Assembly: GCF_018399035.1 (NCBI RefSeq)
Contig: NZ_CP073760.1
Span: 5,146,501 to 5,210,500 of the forward strand
Direction: 5' to 3'
Source: Thiocapsa sp.
Lineage (GTDB): Bacteria; Pseudomonadota; Gammaproteobacteria; Chromatiales; Chromatiaceae
Length of the DNA: 64,000 bases
The notes under the pieces were generated by a model. That model was not told the origin of the DNA. It was given only the letters and a program-made list of their open reading frames with translations, and did no database searches. The translations under genes were made by a program, and so were the position numbers. Positions 1-9,094 of the stretch are shown in pieces (the stretch's first letter is position 1; every line of letters begins with the position of its first letter).

Positions 1-1
1 G

Positions 2-1129
2 CTCATCATCACCTGCCCCTGTGCCTTCGGAATGGCCACGCCCATGGCGGTGGCAGTGGCGACCGGGCTTGCCGCCTCGCGCGGCATTCTGATCAAGAAT
101 GGCGCCGTGCTCGAGCGGCTCTCCTCGATCGATCATTTCGTCTTCGACAAGACCGGGACGCTGACTGTCGGACGGCCGACCGTGACCGGGCTCGCGAGTG
201 CGCCCGGCCGTTGGCGCCTAATCGACGGACCACAGGATCTGACGCCCGAGGAGCGTGATGTCCTTGCCGGGCTCCAAGCCCTCGAACGGCTCTCCGAGCA
301 TCCGATCGCCGCAGCCATCCTGGACCTCTGTGTGCGTGCCGGGATCGACCGTATCGCCGCGCCGGTGGATGCGGTCGAGGTCGCGCCGGGTCTCGGGATC
401 AAGGGGCAGGTCGACGGCGTGGAGATCCTCGCGGGCTCGCGGGCCTGGCTGGTCCGCAACGGCGTGCAGCCCTGGCCCGACGGGGACGAGCAGTCCGCTC
501 ATACCTCGGGTCTCGTCCATTGCGCGCGGTCCGGCCAAGAGGTGCTGCGGCTCGGCGTCGCCGATCCGCTGCGACCCTACGCCGCGCGCGTGATCGCGCG
601 GATGCGCGAGCGCGGGATCCGGGTGACGCTTCTGACGGGCGATCGCCGCGAGACGGCCGAGGCGATCGCAGTCCAGCTCGGAGGCGGGGTCGAGGTCATC
701 GCCGAGGTGATGCCCGAGGACAAGGATCGCGTGATCGCCGAGCTTCAGCGTGGCGGCCGTCGAGTCGCTATGGTCGGCGACGGTGTGAACGACGCGCCTG
801 CCTTGGTGCGGGCGGATGTCGGTATCGCCATGGGGAGCGGGACCGATGTCTCGATCGCAAGCGCGGACATCGTGCTCATGTCCAGCGAGCTCGGGCGTGT
901 CGAGGAGGCCGCCCGATTGTCGCGACGCACCCTTCGGACCATCCGCCAGAACATCGGCATTTCGGTGGTTTACAATCTCATCATGGTCCCGCTGGCGATG
1001 GCCGCGGTCATCACGCCCCTGATCGCCGCCATCTCGATGCCGCTCAGCTCGCTGGCGGTCATCGGCAACTCGGCACGAATTCGGGCGGTCTTCAAGCCGG
1101 GGGCGAGCGGCACCCCGCGCGAGCCGTGA
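2..1129 (+). CDS. ccoI: Copper-transporting P1B-type ATPase CcoI/FixI (C-terminal part)
   Basis: The C-terminal ~375 residues of a heavy-metal P-type ATPase; the 5' end lies outside the window. The frame is open from base 2. Visible motifs: the membrane CPC metal-binding motif (bases 14-22), the phosphorylation motif DKTGT (146-160), the SEHP motif of P1B ATPases (about 292-303) and the GDGVND hinge (about 775-792), followed by the last two membrane helices. P1B ATPases export Cu(I). The next gene is ccoS, so this one most likely delivers copper for cbb3 cytochrome oxidase assembly rather than copper resistance. A compound repeat of 194 bp separates it from ccoS. An ordinary CopA is the alternative. 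Confidence 0.9.
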   Translation, partial: LIITCPCAFGMATPMAVAVATGLAASRGILIKNGAVLERLSSIDHFVFDKTGTLTVGRPTVTGLASAPGRWRLIDGPQDLTPEERDVLAGLQALERLSEHPIAAAILDLCVRAGIDRIAAPVDAVEVAPGLGIKGQVDGVEILAGSRAWLVRNGVQPWPDGDEQSAHTSGLVHCARSGQEVLRLGVADPLRPYAARVIARMRERGIRVTLLTGDRRETAEAIAVQLGGGVEVIAEVMPEDKDRVIAELQRGGRRVAMVGDGVNDAPALVRADVGIAMGSGTDVSIASADIVLMSSELGRVEEAARLSRRTLRTIRQNIGISVVYNLIMVPLAMAAVITPLIAAISMPLSSLAVIGNSARIRAVFKPGASGTPREP

Positions 1130-1141
1130 CCGAGCGGGCGC

Positions 1142-1335
1142 TTAAACCGCGCCCCACGCGGTATGCGATTTTTTTGGATGGGATCGGCCCCGGCAGATTA
1201 GACGACCGCTGGAGCCGGCGCGGTTTAAGAGATTAAAAAATATATGATTTTAAACCGCGTCCCCGCTAAGGGCGGTGGATGCACCAAGCGCCGAACTCAC
1301 TTGAAAGTGAGCATCTCGCTCTGGACGCGGTTTAA
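1142..1335 (+). repeat. Compound repeat, copy 1 (two 87-bp inverted-end elements)
   Basis: Two elements in a row, each starting TTAAACCGCG and ending CGCGGTTTAA: type alpha at 1142-1228 and type beta at 1250-1335, separated by exactly 21 bp of AT-rich DNA. The same pair with the same spacer length recurs at 56127-56321 and 59009-59204. It sits between ccoI and ccoS, within what should be one operon. Confidence 0.9.
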
Positions 1336-1362
1336 TGGCATGACGTGGAGGTTCGAACGACG

Positions 1363-1581
1363 ATGGACGTAATCTACGGCCTGATTCCCGGCATGCTGGT
1401 CCTCGGACTCGCTGCGGTCGCCGTGCTCTTCTGGGCGACCCGAACCGGTCAATACGACGATATGGACGGCGACGGTCGGCGCATCCTCATGGACGAGGAT
1501 GAGGAGGACGGCGACCCGCGGCGTGCGCCGGTGATGGACGCCGATCCCGAGCTGAATCCAACTGAATCCCGTCGAGAGTGA
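1363..1581 (+). CDS. ccoS: cbb3-type cytochrome oxidase assembly protein CcoS
   Basis: A 72-residue protein with one membrane helix (about residues 4-24) followed by the acidic stretch TGQYDDMDGDGRRIL, which is typical of CcoS. CcoS is needed for maturation of the cbb3 oxidase and is nearly always encoded after ccoI. The ATG at 1363 is preferred over the upstream in-frame GTG at 1345 because GGAGG lies at 1347-1351 and the protein then begins with the family-typical MDVIYGLIPGM. The tail is rich in Asp/Glu/Arg. The gene is separated from ccoI by the compound repeat, so its expression may depend on read-through of that repeat. Confidence 0.9.
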   Translation: MDVIYGLIPGMLVLGLAAVAVLFWATRTGQYDDMDGDGRRILMDEDEEDGDPRRAPVMDADPELNPTESRRE

Positions 1582-1859
1582 TCCGCCAAGTGAGACGCGC
1601 CATCGACGCCGCACCAATCAAAGACCCCGGTAGACGACGGGATTCAGAAATTTAAAAACCAAAAAATTAATCACTTAGGCGATTTCCGGGAATGAGCATC
1701 CCGGCCGTGCATGCCTCCAATGGTTACCGGGCGACTAAAGTCGCCCCTTGTATGTTCTGTTCTGAAGGGATTGACAAGGAAAGCGATAAACGGACTTTAT
1801 GAAGAGTGCCCGGGAAGCCGTTCGCCCCTGAAGCCTGGATGTCGTGTTCCGCTGTTCAG

Positions 1860-3480
1860 AGCTTGCATGTAGATGGGCTCCCCGCCCTCTTCGCCCATAC
1901 CGAAGAGTATCCGAGGCCGTGGACATGTCCGGGAGCCTGCATACACAAGGTCGGTAGGCGAGGGTACAGGGTCGGGGAACCGGGAATCATAATATCGCGT
2001 TGCATCCTGAAGAGACAGACGATGAATACAGCCGGAATCGATGTGGCCCACAAGACCCTGGCGCTGGCCGTCAGCACCGAGGAGAAGCTCGGCAAGGTCC
2101 GCGAGTTTGCCAACACACCAAGCGGTCATGCCGCGCTGATTAAGGCCTTGCAAGGTGCGCGGGTGGAGCGGGTGTGCCTGGAGGCGACCGGCAGCTATCA
2201 CCTGGACCTGGCGCTGGCCATCGATGCGGCCGGGTTGGCGCTCATGGTGCTCAACCCCAAGGCCGCCAAGCGCTTTGCCGAGGCATTGCAGACGCGCAAC
2301 AAGAGCGATGCGGTCGATGCCGGGGTGCTGGCGCAGTTTGCCCGGCGCATGCCGTTCGAGCCATGGCGGCGCCCGGCGACCGAGGCACTGGAGCTGCGCG
2401 CCTGCGCCCGGCGCCTGGAGGCGTTGGTGGTCGATCGCACGCGGGCGAAGAATCAACTCCACGCGCTGCTGCAAAGCACGACCACGCCGGCCGTGGTGCT
2501 GGATGACGTGCGCCTGAGCATCCACCAGTACACCGCCCGGATTGATGCCCTGCGTGACTGGGCCGATGCGCGCATCAGCGCCGACGAGGAGCTTGCGCAG
2601 GTCTACCGGCTGCTCACCGGCATCCCCGGCATCGCCGCCGCCAGCGCCATCCAGCTCATGGGTGAGCTGCTGGTGCTGCCCGAGGACATGCGTGCCAAGC
2701 AATGGGTCGCCCTGGCCGGACTGGATCCGCGCCAGAGCACCTCGGGCACCAGCGTGAACAAACCCCCGCGCCTGAGTAAGGCCGGCAACGCCCACCTGCG
2801 CAAGGCGCTGTTCATGCCCGCGCTGAGCGCCGCGCGCCATGAACCGCACGTCAACAGCTACTACACGCATCTCATCGAAGCGCGCGGCCTGAAGAAGATT
2901 CAGGCCATCTGCGCGGTCATGCGCAAATTGCTGCATGCCATCTATGCCATGCTCAAGCACCGCCAAGCGTTCGACGGCAGCCGCTTCTGCTTGCTTCGCG
3001 AGGCCGCGGCATGAGCACCTCGGCGATGTCCGCCACGGCACCCTCCTCGGTTGGCCCGACAGCACGCGCGTGGCCGTCCAAGAGCCGCCGACAAGACGAG
3101 CGCGTTCAACCACCACGGCGCAGGGCATTCATTGATCAAAAACCAGCAGCAGTCGCGTCGCAGACGCTCGCAGCCAGCAGCGGCTTCAGTGCGGCGCAGT
3201 GTGGGCAACGGGTGAATGAGTGTGGTCAAGGTGGGGGCAACCCGCCGGGAGCGGGTTGTCCCCGGCTTGTCCACACGCCCGCTTGCGGCATTCACGTGTT
3301 GTCCACACGGAGTCCGCCCGCGCCCCACCCGCAGCCAAGCCCCATCCATCATCGAAGGTGGGTCCGATGGGGTTGGCAGCTGCTCAACGACCATCCCGCC
3401 GAAACAACGATGAGGATAGAAAAAAATGATGGATAGGAGGCAAATCGGACTTGCGTCAGAACAGAGTATCTACATGTTGG
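1860..3480 (+). mobile_element. IS110-family insertion sequence (approximate limits)
   Basis: The transposase gene is flanked by long non-coding stretches (about 160 bp left, 460 bp right). A 9-bp inverted pair, CATGTAGAT at 1866-1874 and ATCTACATG at 3468-3476, lies near both sides and may be subterminal repeats as in the IS1111 subgroup; the limits are inferred from it. Members of this family encode a structured bridge RNA in one non-coding end. A perfect 7-bp hairpin (CTCTTCG...CGAAGAG, 1887-1907) lies in the left flank. No target duplication is expected or seen. Outside it, GGCGATTTCCGGGAATG (1677-1693) has an inverted partner near 3487-3503. Confidence 0.5.
2022..3014 (+). CDS. IS110-family transposase (DEDD recombinase)
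   Basis: A 330-residue protein. The N-terminal RuvC-like domain carries the DEDD residues D7 (GIDVAH), E54 (CLEATG), D96 and D99 (KSDAVDA). The C-terminal transposase domain carries the helix-hairpin-helix GIPGIAAASA (about 200-209) and the serine motif QSTSGTS (about 238-244) before the conserved GNAHLRKALF. These are both catalytic parts of the family, which recombines DNA under guidance of a bridge RNA. The ATG at 2022 gives the family-typical start MNTAGIDVAHK; the longer reading frame upstream is non-coding. It appears intact. It is the only complete DEDD transposase in the window. Confidence 0.92.
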   Translation: MNTAGIDVAHKTLALAVSTEEKLGKVREFANTPSGHAALIKALQGARVERVCLEATGSYHLDLALAIDAAGLALMVLNPKAAKRFAEALQTRNKSDAVDAGVLAQFARRMPFEPWRRPATEALELRACARRLEALVVDRTRAKNQLHALLQSTTTPAVVLDDVRLSIHQYTARIDALRDWADARISADEELAQVYRLLTGIPGIAAASAIQLMGELLVLPEDMRAKQWVALAGLDPRQSTSGTSVNKPPRLSKAGNAHLRKALFMPALSAARHEPHVNSYYTHLIEARGLKKIQAICAVMRKLLHAIYAMLKHRQAFDGSRFCLLREAAA

Positions 3481-3503
3481 TCGATGCATTCCCGGAAATC
3501 ACC
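3015..3503. other. Non-coding right flank of the IS110 element
   Basis: No convincing gene. Possible open frames here are short and of unlikely composition. The stretch holds two TTGTCCACA-like words (near 3267 and 3299) and a GC-rich inverted segment around 3241-3260. It may contain the bridge RNA if the element belongs to the IS1111 subgroup. Confidence 0.4.
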
Positions 3504-3592
3504 TTAAACTGCGGCAGCCACCGACGATCCAGGGGACTGCGGCATCACCCGAGTCCACGGGCCTCCCAAACCCCAAGAGGGCCGCAGTTTAA
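3504..3592 (+). repeat. 89-bp inverted-end element, variant ends
   Basis: Starts TTAAACTGCGGC (3504-3515) and ends GCCGCAGTTTAA (3581-3592), a perfect 12-bp inverted repeat. Compared with the main family ends (TTAAACCGCG), both ends carry the same substitution in complementary form. Preceded by CGGAAATCACC, which also precedes the small copy at 38496. Confidence 0.75.
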
Positions 3593-3689
3593 TTCTGAAG
3601 TCGTTTTGGAGGCGTTTGTATCCCCGGACTCAATCTACTCTGGCACGGATCACTTCCTTGGAGAACTCGCTCGCTTGAGGCGTTGATGA

Positions 3690-3776
3690 TCTTGCCACGC
3701 CAGCTCCGACAGTCGTCGGAGCTGGCGTGGCCAAGCCACTCAACACATGACGCATACCGCACCGGGCGCGGTTTAG
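3690..3776 (-). repeat. 87-bp inverted-end element with 17-bp internal hairpin
   Basis: Ends CGCGGTTTAG on the plus strand; the outer left end is worn. Inside, GCCACGCCAGCTCCGAC (3694-3710) pairs perfectly with 3715-3731 around an AGTC loop. About 85 bp match the element at 62465-62551, with paired compensatory changes in the stem. Its TAA is the stop codon of pgm, and the hairpin could end pgm transcription. Confidence 0.85.
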
Positions 3777-5407
3777 GTGACGACGTCCGGCTCGCTGCGC
3801 CCGGTGCGTGCCTCGATCTGCCCGAGCTCGCGCGCGATCAGGATCAGCGGCTGCATGGCCTCTTGGGTCTCCTGCCCGTGACGCTCGGGATCCGGCTCGA
3901 AGAACTCCAGATAGATTCGAAGCGTGGCACCCTCGGTGCCCGTGCCCGAGAGACGGAAGACGATTCGCGCGCCGCTCTCGAAGCCGATGCGGATGCCCTG
4001 ACGCTCCGAGCGGCTGCCGTCGATCGGGTCGGTGTAGGCAAAATCATCCGCGTAGCTCACCGTCTGAGCCCCGAGCCGCCGACCGGGCAGGCCGGAGAGC
4101 AGGATCCGCAGGTGGTCCATCAGGCCCTCCGCCGCAGTCGCATCGACCTCTTCGTAATCGTGTCGGGTGTAGAAGTTGCGACCGAAACGGCGCCAGTGCT
4201 CGCTCAGGATCTCGGCGACCGACTGTTGACGCACGGCCAGCAGGTTCAGCCAGAAGAGCACGGCCCAGAGGCCGTCCTTCTCGCGGACATGATCCGATCC
4301 GGTGCCGAAGCTCTCTTCGCCGCAGAGCGTGATGCGACCGGCGTCGAGCAGATTGCCGAAGAACTTCCAGCCCGTCGGGGTCTCGAAGCACTCCACGCCC
4401 AGCTGCTCGGCGACACGATCCGCGGCCTGGCTGGTCGGCATGGAGCGCGCGACGCCGCGGATGCCGGCGCGATAGCCGGGAACCAGATGCGCATTCGCCG
4501 CAAGGACCGCGAGGCTGTCGCTCGGTGTGACGAAGCAGTGCTTGCCGAGGATCATGTTGCGGTCGCCGTCGCCGTCCGAGGCGGCGCCGAAGTCCAGCGC
4601 GTCCGGTCCCTCGGTCATGGCCACCAGCTCTTTGGCATGCGCGAGATTCGGATCCGGATGCCCGCCGCCGAAGTCCTCCAAGGCTTCGCCGTTCAGGACG
4701 GTGCCCGGTGCCGCGCCCAAGCGCGTCTCGATGATCTCCTTGGCATAGGGTCCGGTCACGGCATGCATGGCGTCGAAGCGCATGCGGAAGATGCCGGAAT
4801 TGAACAACTGATGGATGGCGTTGAAGTCGAAGAGCGACTCCATCAGTTCGGCGTAATCGCTCACCGGGTCGATGATCTCGACCTCCATGTCGCCGATTCG
4901 CACCGTGCCGAGGGTATCCAGATCGGTCGCCGGGCAGTCGAGCGTGCGGTATTCGCGGATCGTTTGGGTCCGCGCGAAGATGGCGTCGGTCACCGACTCC
5001 GGCGCGGGTCCGCCTGCCGCGATGTTGAACTTGATGCCGAAGTCGCCGTCCGGGCCGCCCGGGTTGTGGCTCGCCGAGAGGATGATCCCGCCGCGGGTGC
5101 GGTACTTGCGGATGACGCAGGAGGCGGCCGGTGTCGAGAGGATCCCGCCACGCCCGACCAGCGCCCGTTTGACCCCGTTGGCGGCCGCCATGCGCAGGAT
5201 GGTTTGGATCGCCTCGCGGTTGTAGTAACGTCCGTCACCGCCGACGACCAGTGTCCCGCCCGCGACATCGGTTTGGGTGTCGAAGATCGCCTGAACGAAG
5301 TTTTCCAGATAGTGCGGCTGCCGGAACACCCGGACCTTCTTACGCAGGCCGGAGGTGCCGGGGCGCTGCCCCTCGAATGGCGTTGTGGTGATCACTTGCG
5401 GTTGCAT
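3773..5407 (-). CDS. pgm: Phosphoglucomutase (alpha-D-glucose phosphate-specific)
   Basis: A 544-residue enzyme of the alpha-D-phosphohexomutase superfamily that interconverts glucose 1-phosphate and glucose 6-phosphate, linking glycogen and sugar-nucleotide synthesis to glycolysis. The phosphoserine loop SASHNPGG has its serine at about residue 113. The metal loop DGDGDR, the sugar-binding GEESFG and the phosphate-binding RLSGTGTEG near the end follow in family order. The start at 5407 (MQPQV, with AAGGGG upstream) gives the family-typical short N-terminus before TTTPFEGQRPGTSGL; 5434 (GGAG upstream) is possible. The stop codon TAA is part of the 87-bp repeat element at 3690-3776. Confidence 0.93.
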   Translation of the reverse strand: MQPQVITTTPFEGQRPGTSGLRKKVRVFRQPHYLENFVQAIFDTQTDVAGGTLVVGGDGRYYNREAIQTILRMAAANGVKRALVGRGGILSTPAASCVIRKYRTRGGIILSASHNPGGPDGDFGIKFNIAAGGPAPESVTDAIFARTQTIREYRTLDCPATDLDTLGTVRIGDMEVEIIDPVSDYAELMESLFDFNAIHQLFNSGIFRMRFDAMHAVTGPYAKEIIETRLGAAPGTVLNGEALEDFGGGHPDPNLAHAKELVAMTEGPDALDFGAASDGDGDRNMILGKHCFVTPSDSLAVLAANAHLVPGYRAGIRGVARSMPTSQAADRVAEQLGVECFETPTGWKFFGNLLDAGRITLCGEESFGTGSDHVREKDGLWAVLFWLNLLAVRQQSVAEILSEHWRRFGRNFYTRHDYEEVDATAAEGLMDHLRILLSGLPGRRLGAQTVSYADDFAYTDPIDGSRSERQGIRIGFESGARIVFRLSGTGTEGATLRIYLEFFEPDPERHGQETQEAMQPLILIARELGQIEARTGRSEPDVVT

Positions 5408-5712
5408 CTTCAACCCCTTGACGTGTATTGACATGGCTGGCTCCGGTCGTGACACCGCCGGCTGCGGGCGCGAGGGCGCGTGTTCAATCGCGTCGGGTCA
5501 GCGGCGTCGGCCGGCTCTGTCGGCGATGCAGCTTCCCGTCCCGAAAGACGTACTCGCGCGGCATTGTATCCCCGCGAGCCCATGCGACAATACCGGATCG
5601 GCTCGGGTGCACGCCGCCGGGTCCGCTCGACGAGTGTCGGACACAAGGGCGCGTCCTCGGGATACTCCCATCAATTCAGTTGGATCGAAGAACGATCGAG
5701 GTACTAGAGACG

Positions 5713-7632
5713 ATGACAGTCGAAGCGCACAAAGAAACACTGGAGTTCAAAGCGGAGGTCAGCCAGGTGCTGGATCTCGTCATCCGGTCGCTGTACTCAA
5801 ACAAGGAGATCTTTCTGCGCGAGCTGGTCTCCAACGCCTCCGATGCGGCCGAGAAGCTGCGTTTCGAGGCGCTCAGCGACGACGGACTCTACGAAGGCGA
5901 GAGCGATCTGCGCATCCGGGTCGAGGTCGACAAGGAGGCCGGTACGCTGAGCGTGTCGGACAACGGGATCGGGCTCAGCCGCCAGGAAGTGATCGACACC
6001 ATCGGCAGTATCGCCAGCTCCGGGACGCGTCGTTTCGTCGAGGCACTCTCGGGCGACCAGGCCAAGGACAGCAAGCTGATCGGCCAGTTCGGCGTGGGTT
6101 TCTACTCCGCCTTCATCATCGCGGACAAGGTCACCCTGATCTCGCGTCGCGCCGGTCTGGGTGCCGAGCACGGGGTGCGTTGGGAGTCCGACGGCCGCGG
6201 TAGCTTTACCCTGGAGACGCTCGAGAAGCCCGGACGCGGCACCGACGTCATCCTGCACCTGAAGGAGGAGGAGAAGGAGTTCCTGGACGCCTGGTGTCTG
6301 CGCAGCATCATCGGCAAGTTCTCCGACCATCTCGCTCTGCCGGTGGAGATGCGCAAGGAACTGTACGGCGAAGAGGCCGAGAAGGCCAAGGATGCACCGC
6401 CCGAGTACGAGCAGGTCAACCGCGGCACCGCGCTGTGGATGCGCAACAAGTCGGAGATCACGGAGGAGGAGTATCACGACTTCTACAAGCACGTTTCGCA
6501 CGACTTCGATGTCCCGCTCGCCTATGCCCACAACCGGGTCGAGGGGACGAACGAGTACACCACGCTGCTCTTCGTGCCCAAGCGTGCGCCCTGGGATCTG
6601 TGGGAGCGCGACGCCAAGCACGGCGTGAAGCTCTATGTGCGCCGCGTCTTCATCATGGACGAGGCCGACAAGCTGATGCCGCACTATCTGCGCTTCGTCA
6701 AGGGCGTGGTCGACTCCGACGACATGCCGCTGAACGTCTCGCGCGAGATCCTGCAGCACAATCGCAAGATCGACACCATCCGTCAGGCCAACACCAAGCG
6801 CATCCTCGGGCTCCTGGGCACCCTGGCCAAGGACGAGCCGGAGAAGTACGGTGAGTTCTGGGGCGAGTTCGGCCGCGTGCTCAAGGAAGGCCCGGGCGAG
6901 GACTTTGCGAACAAGGAGCGCATCGCCGGCCTGCTGCGCTTCGCCAGCACCCGGAGCGAGAGCGATGCCCAGCGCGAGTCGCTCGACGGCTACCTGGAGC
7001 GGATGAAGGACGGCCAGGAGAAGATCTACTACATCACCGCCGACAGCGCCGCGGCGGCGCGTCACAGCCCGCATCTCGAGGTCTTCCGCAAGAAGGGCAT
7101 CGAGGTGCTGTTGATGTCCGACCGCGTCGACGAGTGGCTGGTCGGTCATCTCACCGAGTATAAGGGCAAGGCGCTGCACTCGGTCGCCAAGGGCGATCTG
7201 GATCTCGGTGACTTGGCCGACGCCGAAGAAAAAGAGGCGAAGGAGAAGGCCGCGGCCGAACACGGCGGTCTGCTCGATCGGCTCAAGTCCGCCTTGGGCG
7301 AGCGTGTCGAGTCGGTCCGGCCGAGCACCCGTCTGGTCGACTCCCCGGCCTGTCTGGTCGTCGGCGAGCACGACATGAGCGCCAATCTGGCGCGCGTGCT
7401 CAAGGCGGTCGGTCAGAGCGCGCCGGAGAGCAAGCCGATCCTGGAGGTCAACATCGGGCATCCCTTGGTCAAACGCCTGGAGTCCGAGACCCAAGACGAC
7501 CGCTTTGCCGACCTCGCGCTGATTTTGCTCGACCAGGCGCAGCTCGCCGAAGGCGGCCATCTCGACGATCCTGCGGCCTTCGTCGGGCGTTTGAACAAAT
7601 TGATGCTCGGCATGCTGATGTCCGGCCGCTGA
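5713..7632 (+). CDS. htpG: Molecular chaperone HtpG (Hsp90)
   Basis: A 639-residue cytosolic Hsp90. The N-terminal GHKL ATPase domain shows LRELVSNASDAAEKLR (catalytic Glu and nucleotide-binding Asn), DNGIGL and the glycine-rich lid IGQFGVGFYSAF. A middle domain (NVSREILQ) and C-terminal dimerisation domain follow at the usual lengths. The ATG at 5713 gives the family-typical MTVEAHKETLEFKAEV; the open frame further upstream is non-coding. I could not find a convincing heat-shock sigma-32 promoter upstream. It is followed after 199 bp by adk, the same gene order as in enterobacteria (htpG-adk). Confidence 0.97.
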   Translation: MTVEAHKETLEFKAEVSQVLDLVIRSLYSNKEIFLRELVSNASDAAEKLRFEALSDDGLYEGESDLRIRVEVDKEAGTLSVSDNGIGLSRQEVIDTIGSIASSGTRRFVEALSGDQAKDSKLIGQFGVGFYSAFIIADKVTLISRRAGLGAEHGVRWESDGRGSFTLETLEKPGRGTDVILHLKEEEKEFLDAWCLRSIIGKFSDHLALPVEMRKELYGEEAEKAKDAPPEYEQVNRGTALWMRNKSEITEEEYHDFYKHVSHDFDVPLAYAHNRVEGTNEYTTLLFVPKRAPWDLWERDAKHGVKLYVRRVFIMDEADKLMPHYLRFVKGVVDSDDMPLNVSREILQHNRKIDTIRQANTKRILGLLGTLAKDEPEKYGEFWGEFGRVLKEGPGEDFANKERIAGLLRFASTRSESDAQRESLDGYLERMKDGQEKIYYITADSAAAARHSPHLEVFRKKGIEVLLMSDRVDEWLVGHLTEYKGKALHSVAKGDLDLGDLADAEEKEAKEKAAAEHGGLLDRLKSALGERVESVRPSTRLVDSPACLVVGEHDMSANLARVLKAVGQSAPESKPILEVNIGHPLVKRLESETQDDRFADLALILLDQAQLAEGGHLDDPAAFVGRLNKLMLGMLMSGR

Positions 7633-7831
7633 CGCTGAATCCCGCGGCAACGCCGCGTCGATGACTCGCGCCCGCCGAGAGCGGCGGGCGCGATGGCGCC
7701 GGGCGTTCCGCGGAGCGTCATCCGGCCATAAGCTCGCCCGATCCCGCAATGGATATGTTCTGTGGTCCTGTCGAATCGGACTGTGGCACACTCGGGTGCA
7801 CCTTTTAAAAACATCACAGGGGGAAAGCGAT

Positions 7832-8491
7832 ATGCGCGTCATCCTATTGGGCGGCCCGGGCGCGGGAAAAGGCACGCAGGCCGGCTTCGTCAAGGAGCAC
7901 TTCAAGATTCCGCAGATCTCGACCGGCGATATGCTGCGTGCGCACGTCAAGCAGGGGACCGATCTGGGTAACGCGGCCAAGAAGATCATGGACGAAGGTG
8001 GCCTGGTCTCGGACGACATCATCATGGGCATGGTGAAGGCGCGCATCCTTGATGAGGACTGCCGGAGCGGCTACCTGTTCGACGGCTTTCCGCGCACACT
8101 GGGCCAGGCCGATGCCTTGAAGGAGGCAGGCGTCGGGATCGACGTGGTGGTCGAAATCGACGTGCCGGACGAAGAGATCATTCGACGCATGTCGGGTCGT
8201 CGCGTCCATCCGGCCTCGGGTCGAACTTACCATGTGGTCTTCAATCCGCCCAAAGAGGCCGACAAGGACGACGAGACCGGCGAGCCGCTGATCCAGAGGG
8301 ACGACGACCGCGAGGACACGGTGAAGGAACGGTTGCGCGTCTATCACGACCAAACCGAGCCGCTGATCAACTACTACTCCACCTGGGCCGAGCAGGGCGG
8401 CGATGACGCGCCTCGCTACGTCAAGGTGACCGGGATCGGCTCCGTCGACGGGATTCGCGACGAGATCATCGCGAAACTCTCCGCACGCTGA
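7832..8491 (+). CDS. adk: Adenylate kinase
   Basis: A 219-residue enzyme converting ATP + AMP to 2 ADP. P-loop GGPGAGKGT at residues 7-15; AMP-binding STGDMLR; DGFPRT; and a long LID domain (VHPASGRTYHV...NPPK) of the gammaproteobacterial type without zinc cysteines. The ATG at 7832 follows a strong AGGGGG ribosome-binding site. The intergenic sequence before it has no other gene. Confidence 0.97.
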   Translation: MRVILLGGPGAGKGTQAGFVKEHFKIPQISTGDMLRAHVKQGTDLGNAAKKIMDEGGLVSDDIIMGMVKARILDEDCRSGYLFDGFPRTLGQADALKEAGVGIDVVVEIDVPDEEIIRRMSGRRVHPASGRTYHVVFNPPKEADKDDETGEPLIQRDDDREDTVKERLRVYHDQTEPLINYYSTWAEQGGDDAPRYVKVTGIGSVDGIRDEIIAKLSAR

Positions 8492-8672
8492 CGCCGTTCC
8501 GAGCGCGTGTCGCCGACACGCAGCACCCGGTGTCGGGTCCGGCCGTGCCGGCCCGACCGGTGCGCGCGCCGGGCAATAGACCTGTTTCGAGTCGGTGAAA
8601 CTGCCGAAGGACAGGGATTCTGATACCATCTGCGGCAACGCTTCATCGCCGAATTGATCGCAGGATAAGCTT

Positions 8673-9056
8673 ATGGCCGTAATCGAGCTCGACGGGACCA
8701 ATTTCGAACAAACGATCCAAGACAACGCCTTTGTCGTCGTGGACTTCTGGGCACCCTGGTGCGGTCCGTGCCGATCTTTCGCGCCCGTCTACGAGAAGGT
8801 GTCCGAGGACGTTGCCGATGTCGTCTTCGCCAAGATCAACACCGAAGAACAGCAAGAGATCGCGGCTCACTTCAACATTCGCTCGATCCCGACCCTCATG
8901 ATCTTCCGCGAGCAGATCATCATCTTCTCGCAGCCCGGCGCGCTTCCGGAGAGTCAGTTTCGAGATCTCCTGACCAAGGCCGGGGAGCTCGACATGGTCG
9001 AGGTCAAGCGTCAGATCGCAGATCAGGCTCAGGCCCAGGCATCCGGCAACGCTTAG
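8673..9056 (+). CDS. Thioredoxin
   Basis: A 127-residue protein with a single thioredoxin fold. Active-site motif WAPWCGPC with cysteines at 30 and 33, and the cis-proline loop SIPT at about residue 73. No signal peptide, so it is cytosolic. It reduces protein disulfides. Compared with classical TrxA (about 108 residues) it has a C-terminal extension of some 20 residues rich in Gln/Ala (ADQAQAQASG), and lacks the usual F..G.....QL pattern near the end in exact form, so it may be a specialised thioredoxin rather than the main TrxA. The following gene starts 38 bp downstream. Confidence 0.9.
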   Translation: MAVIELDGTNFEQTIQDNAFVVVDFWAPWCGPCRSFAPVYEKVSEDVADVVFAKINTEEQQEIAAHFNIRSIPTLMIFREQIIIFSQPGALPESQFRDLLTKAGELDMVEVKRQIADQAQAQASGNA

Positions 9057-9094
9057 CTCGACAGTCGCGCACCCCTCTCTCGGTTCCGGTCTCG

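Noticed and set aside
3260..3310. TTGTCCACA words resembling DnaA boxes, possible replication origin
   Set aside because: They deviate from the DnaA box consensus, only two are present, there is no AT-rich unwinding region and no dnaA or dnaN nearby.
3426..3686. 86-codon plus-strand frame after the IS110 element
   Set aside because: It runs through the 89-bp repeat element and has no recognisable motif or family-like composition.
5530..5600. Heat-shock (sigma-32) promoter before htpG
   Set aside because: The candidate -35 and -10 words match the consensus poorly.
5797..8046. Very long open frames on the strand opposite real genes (for example opposite htpG, pyrG, the fused ATPase, pgm and lon)
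   Set aside because: High-GC genes leave the opposite strand open by chance. These frames have odd composition and lie over genes with clear family motifs.
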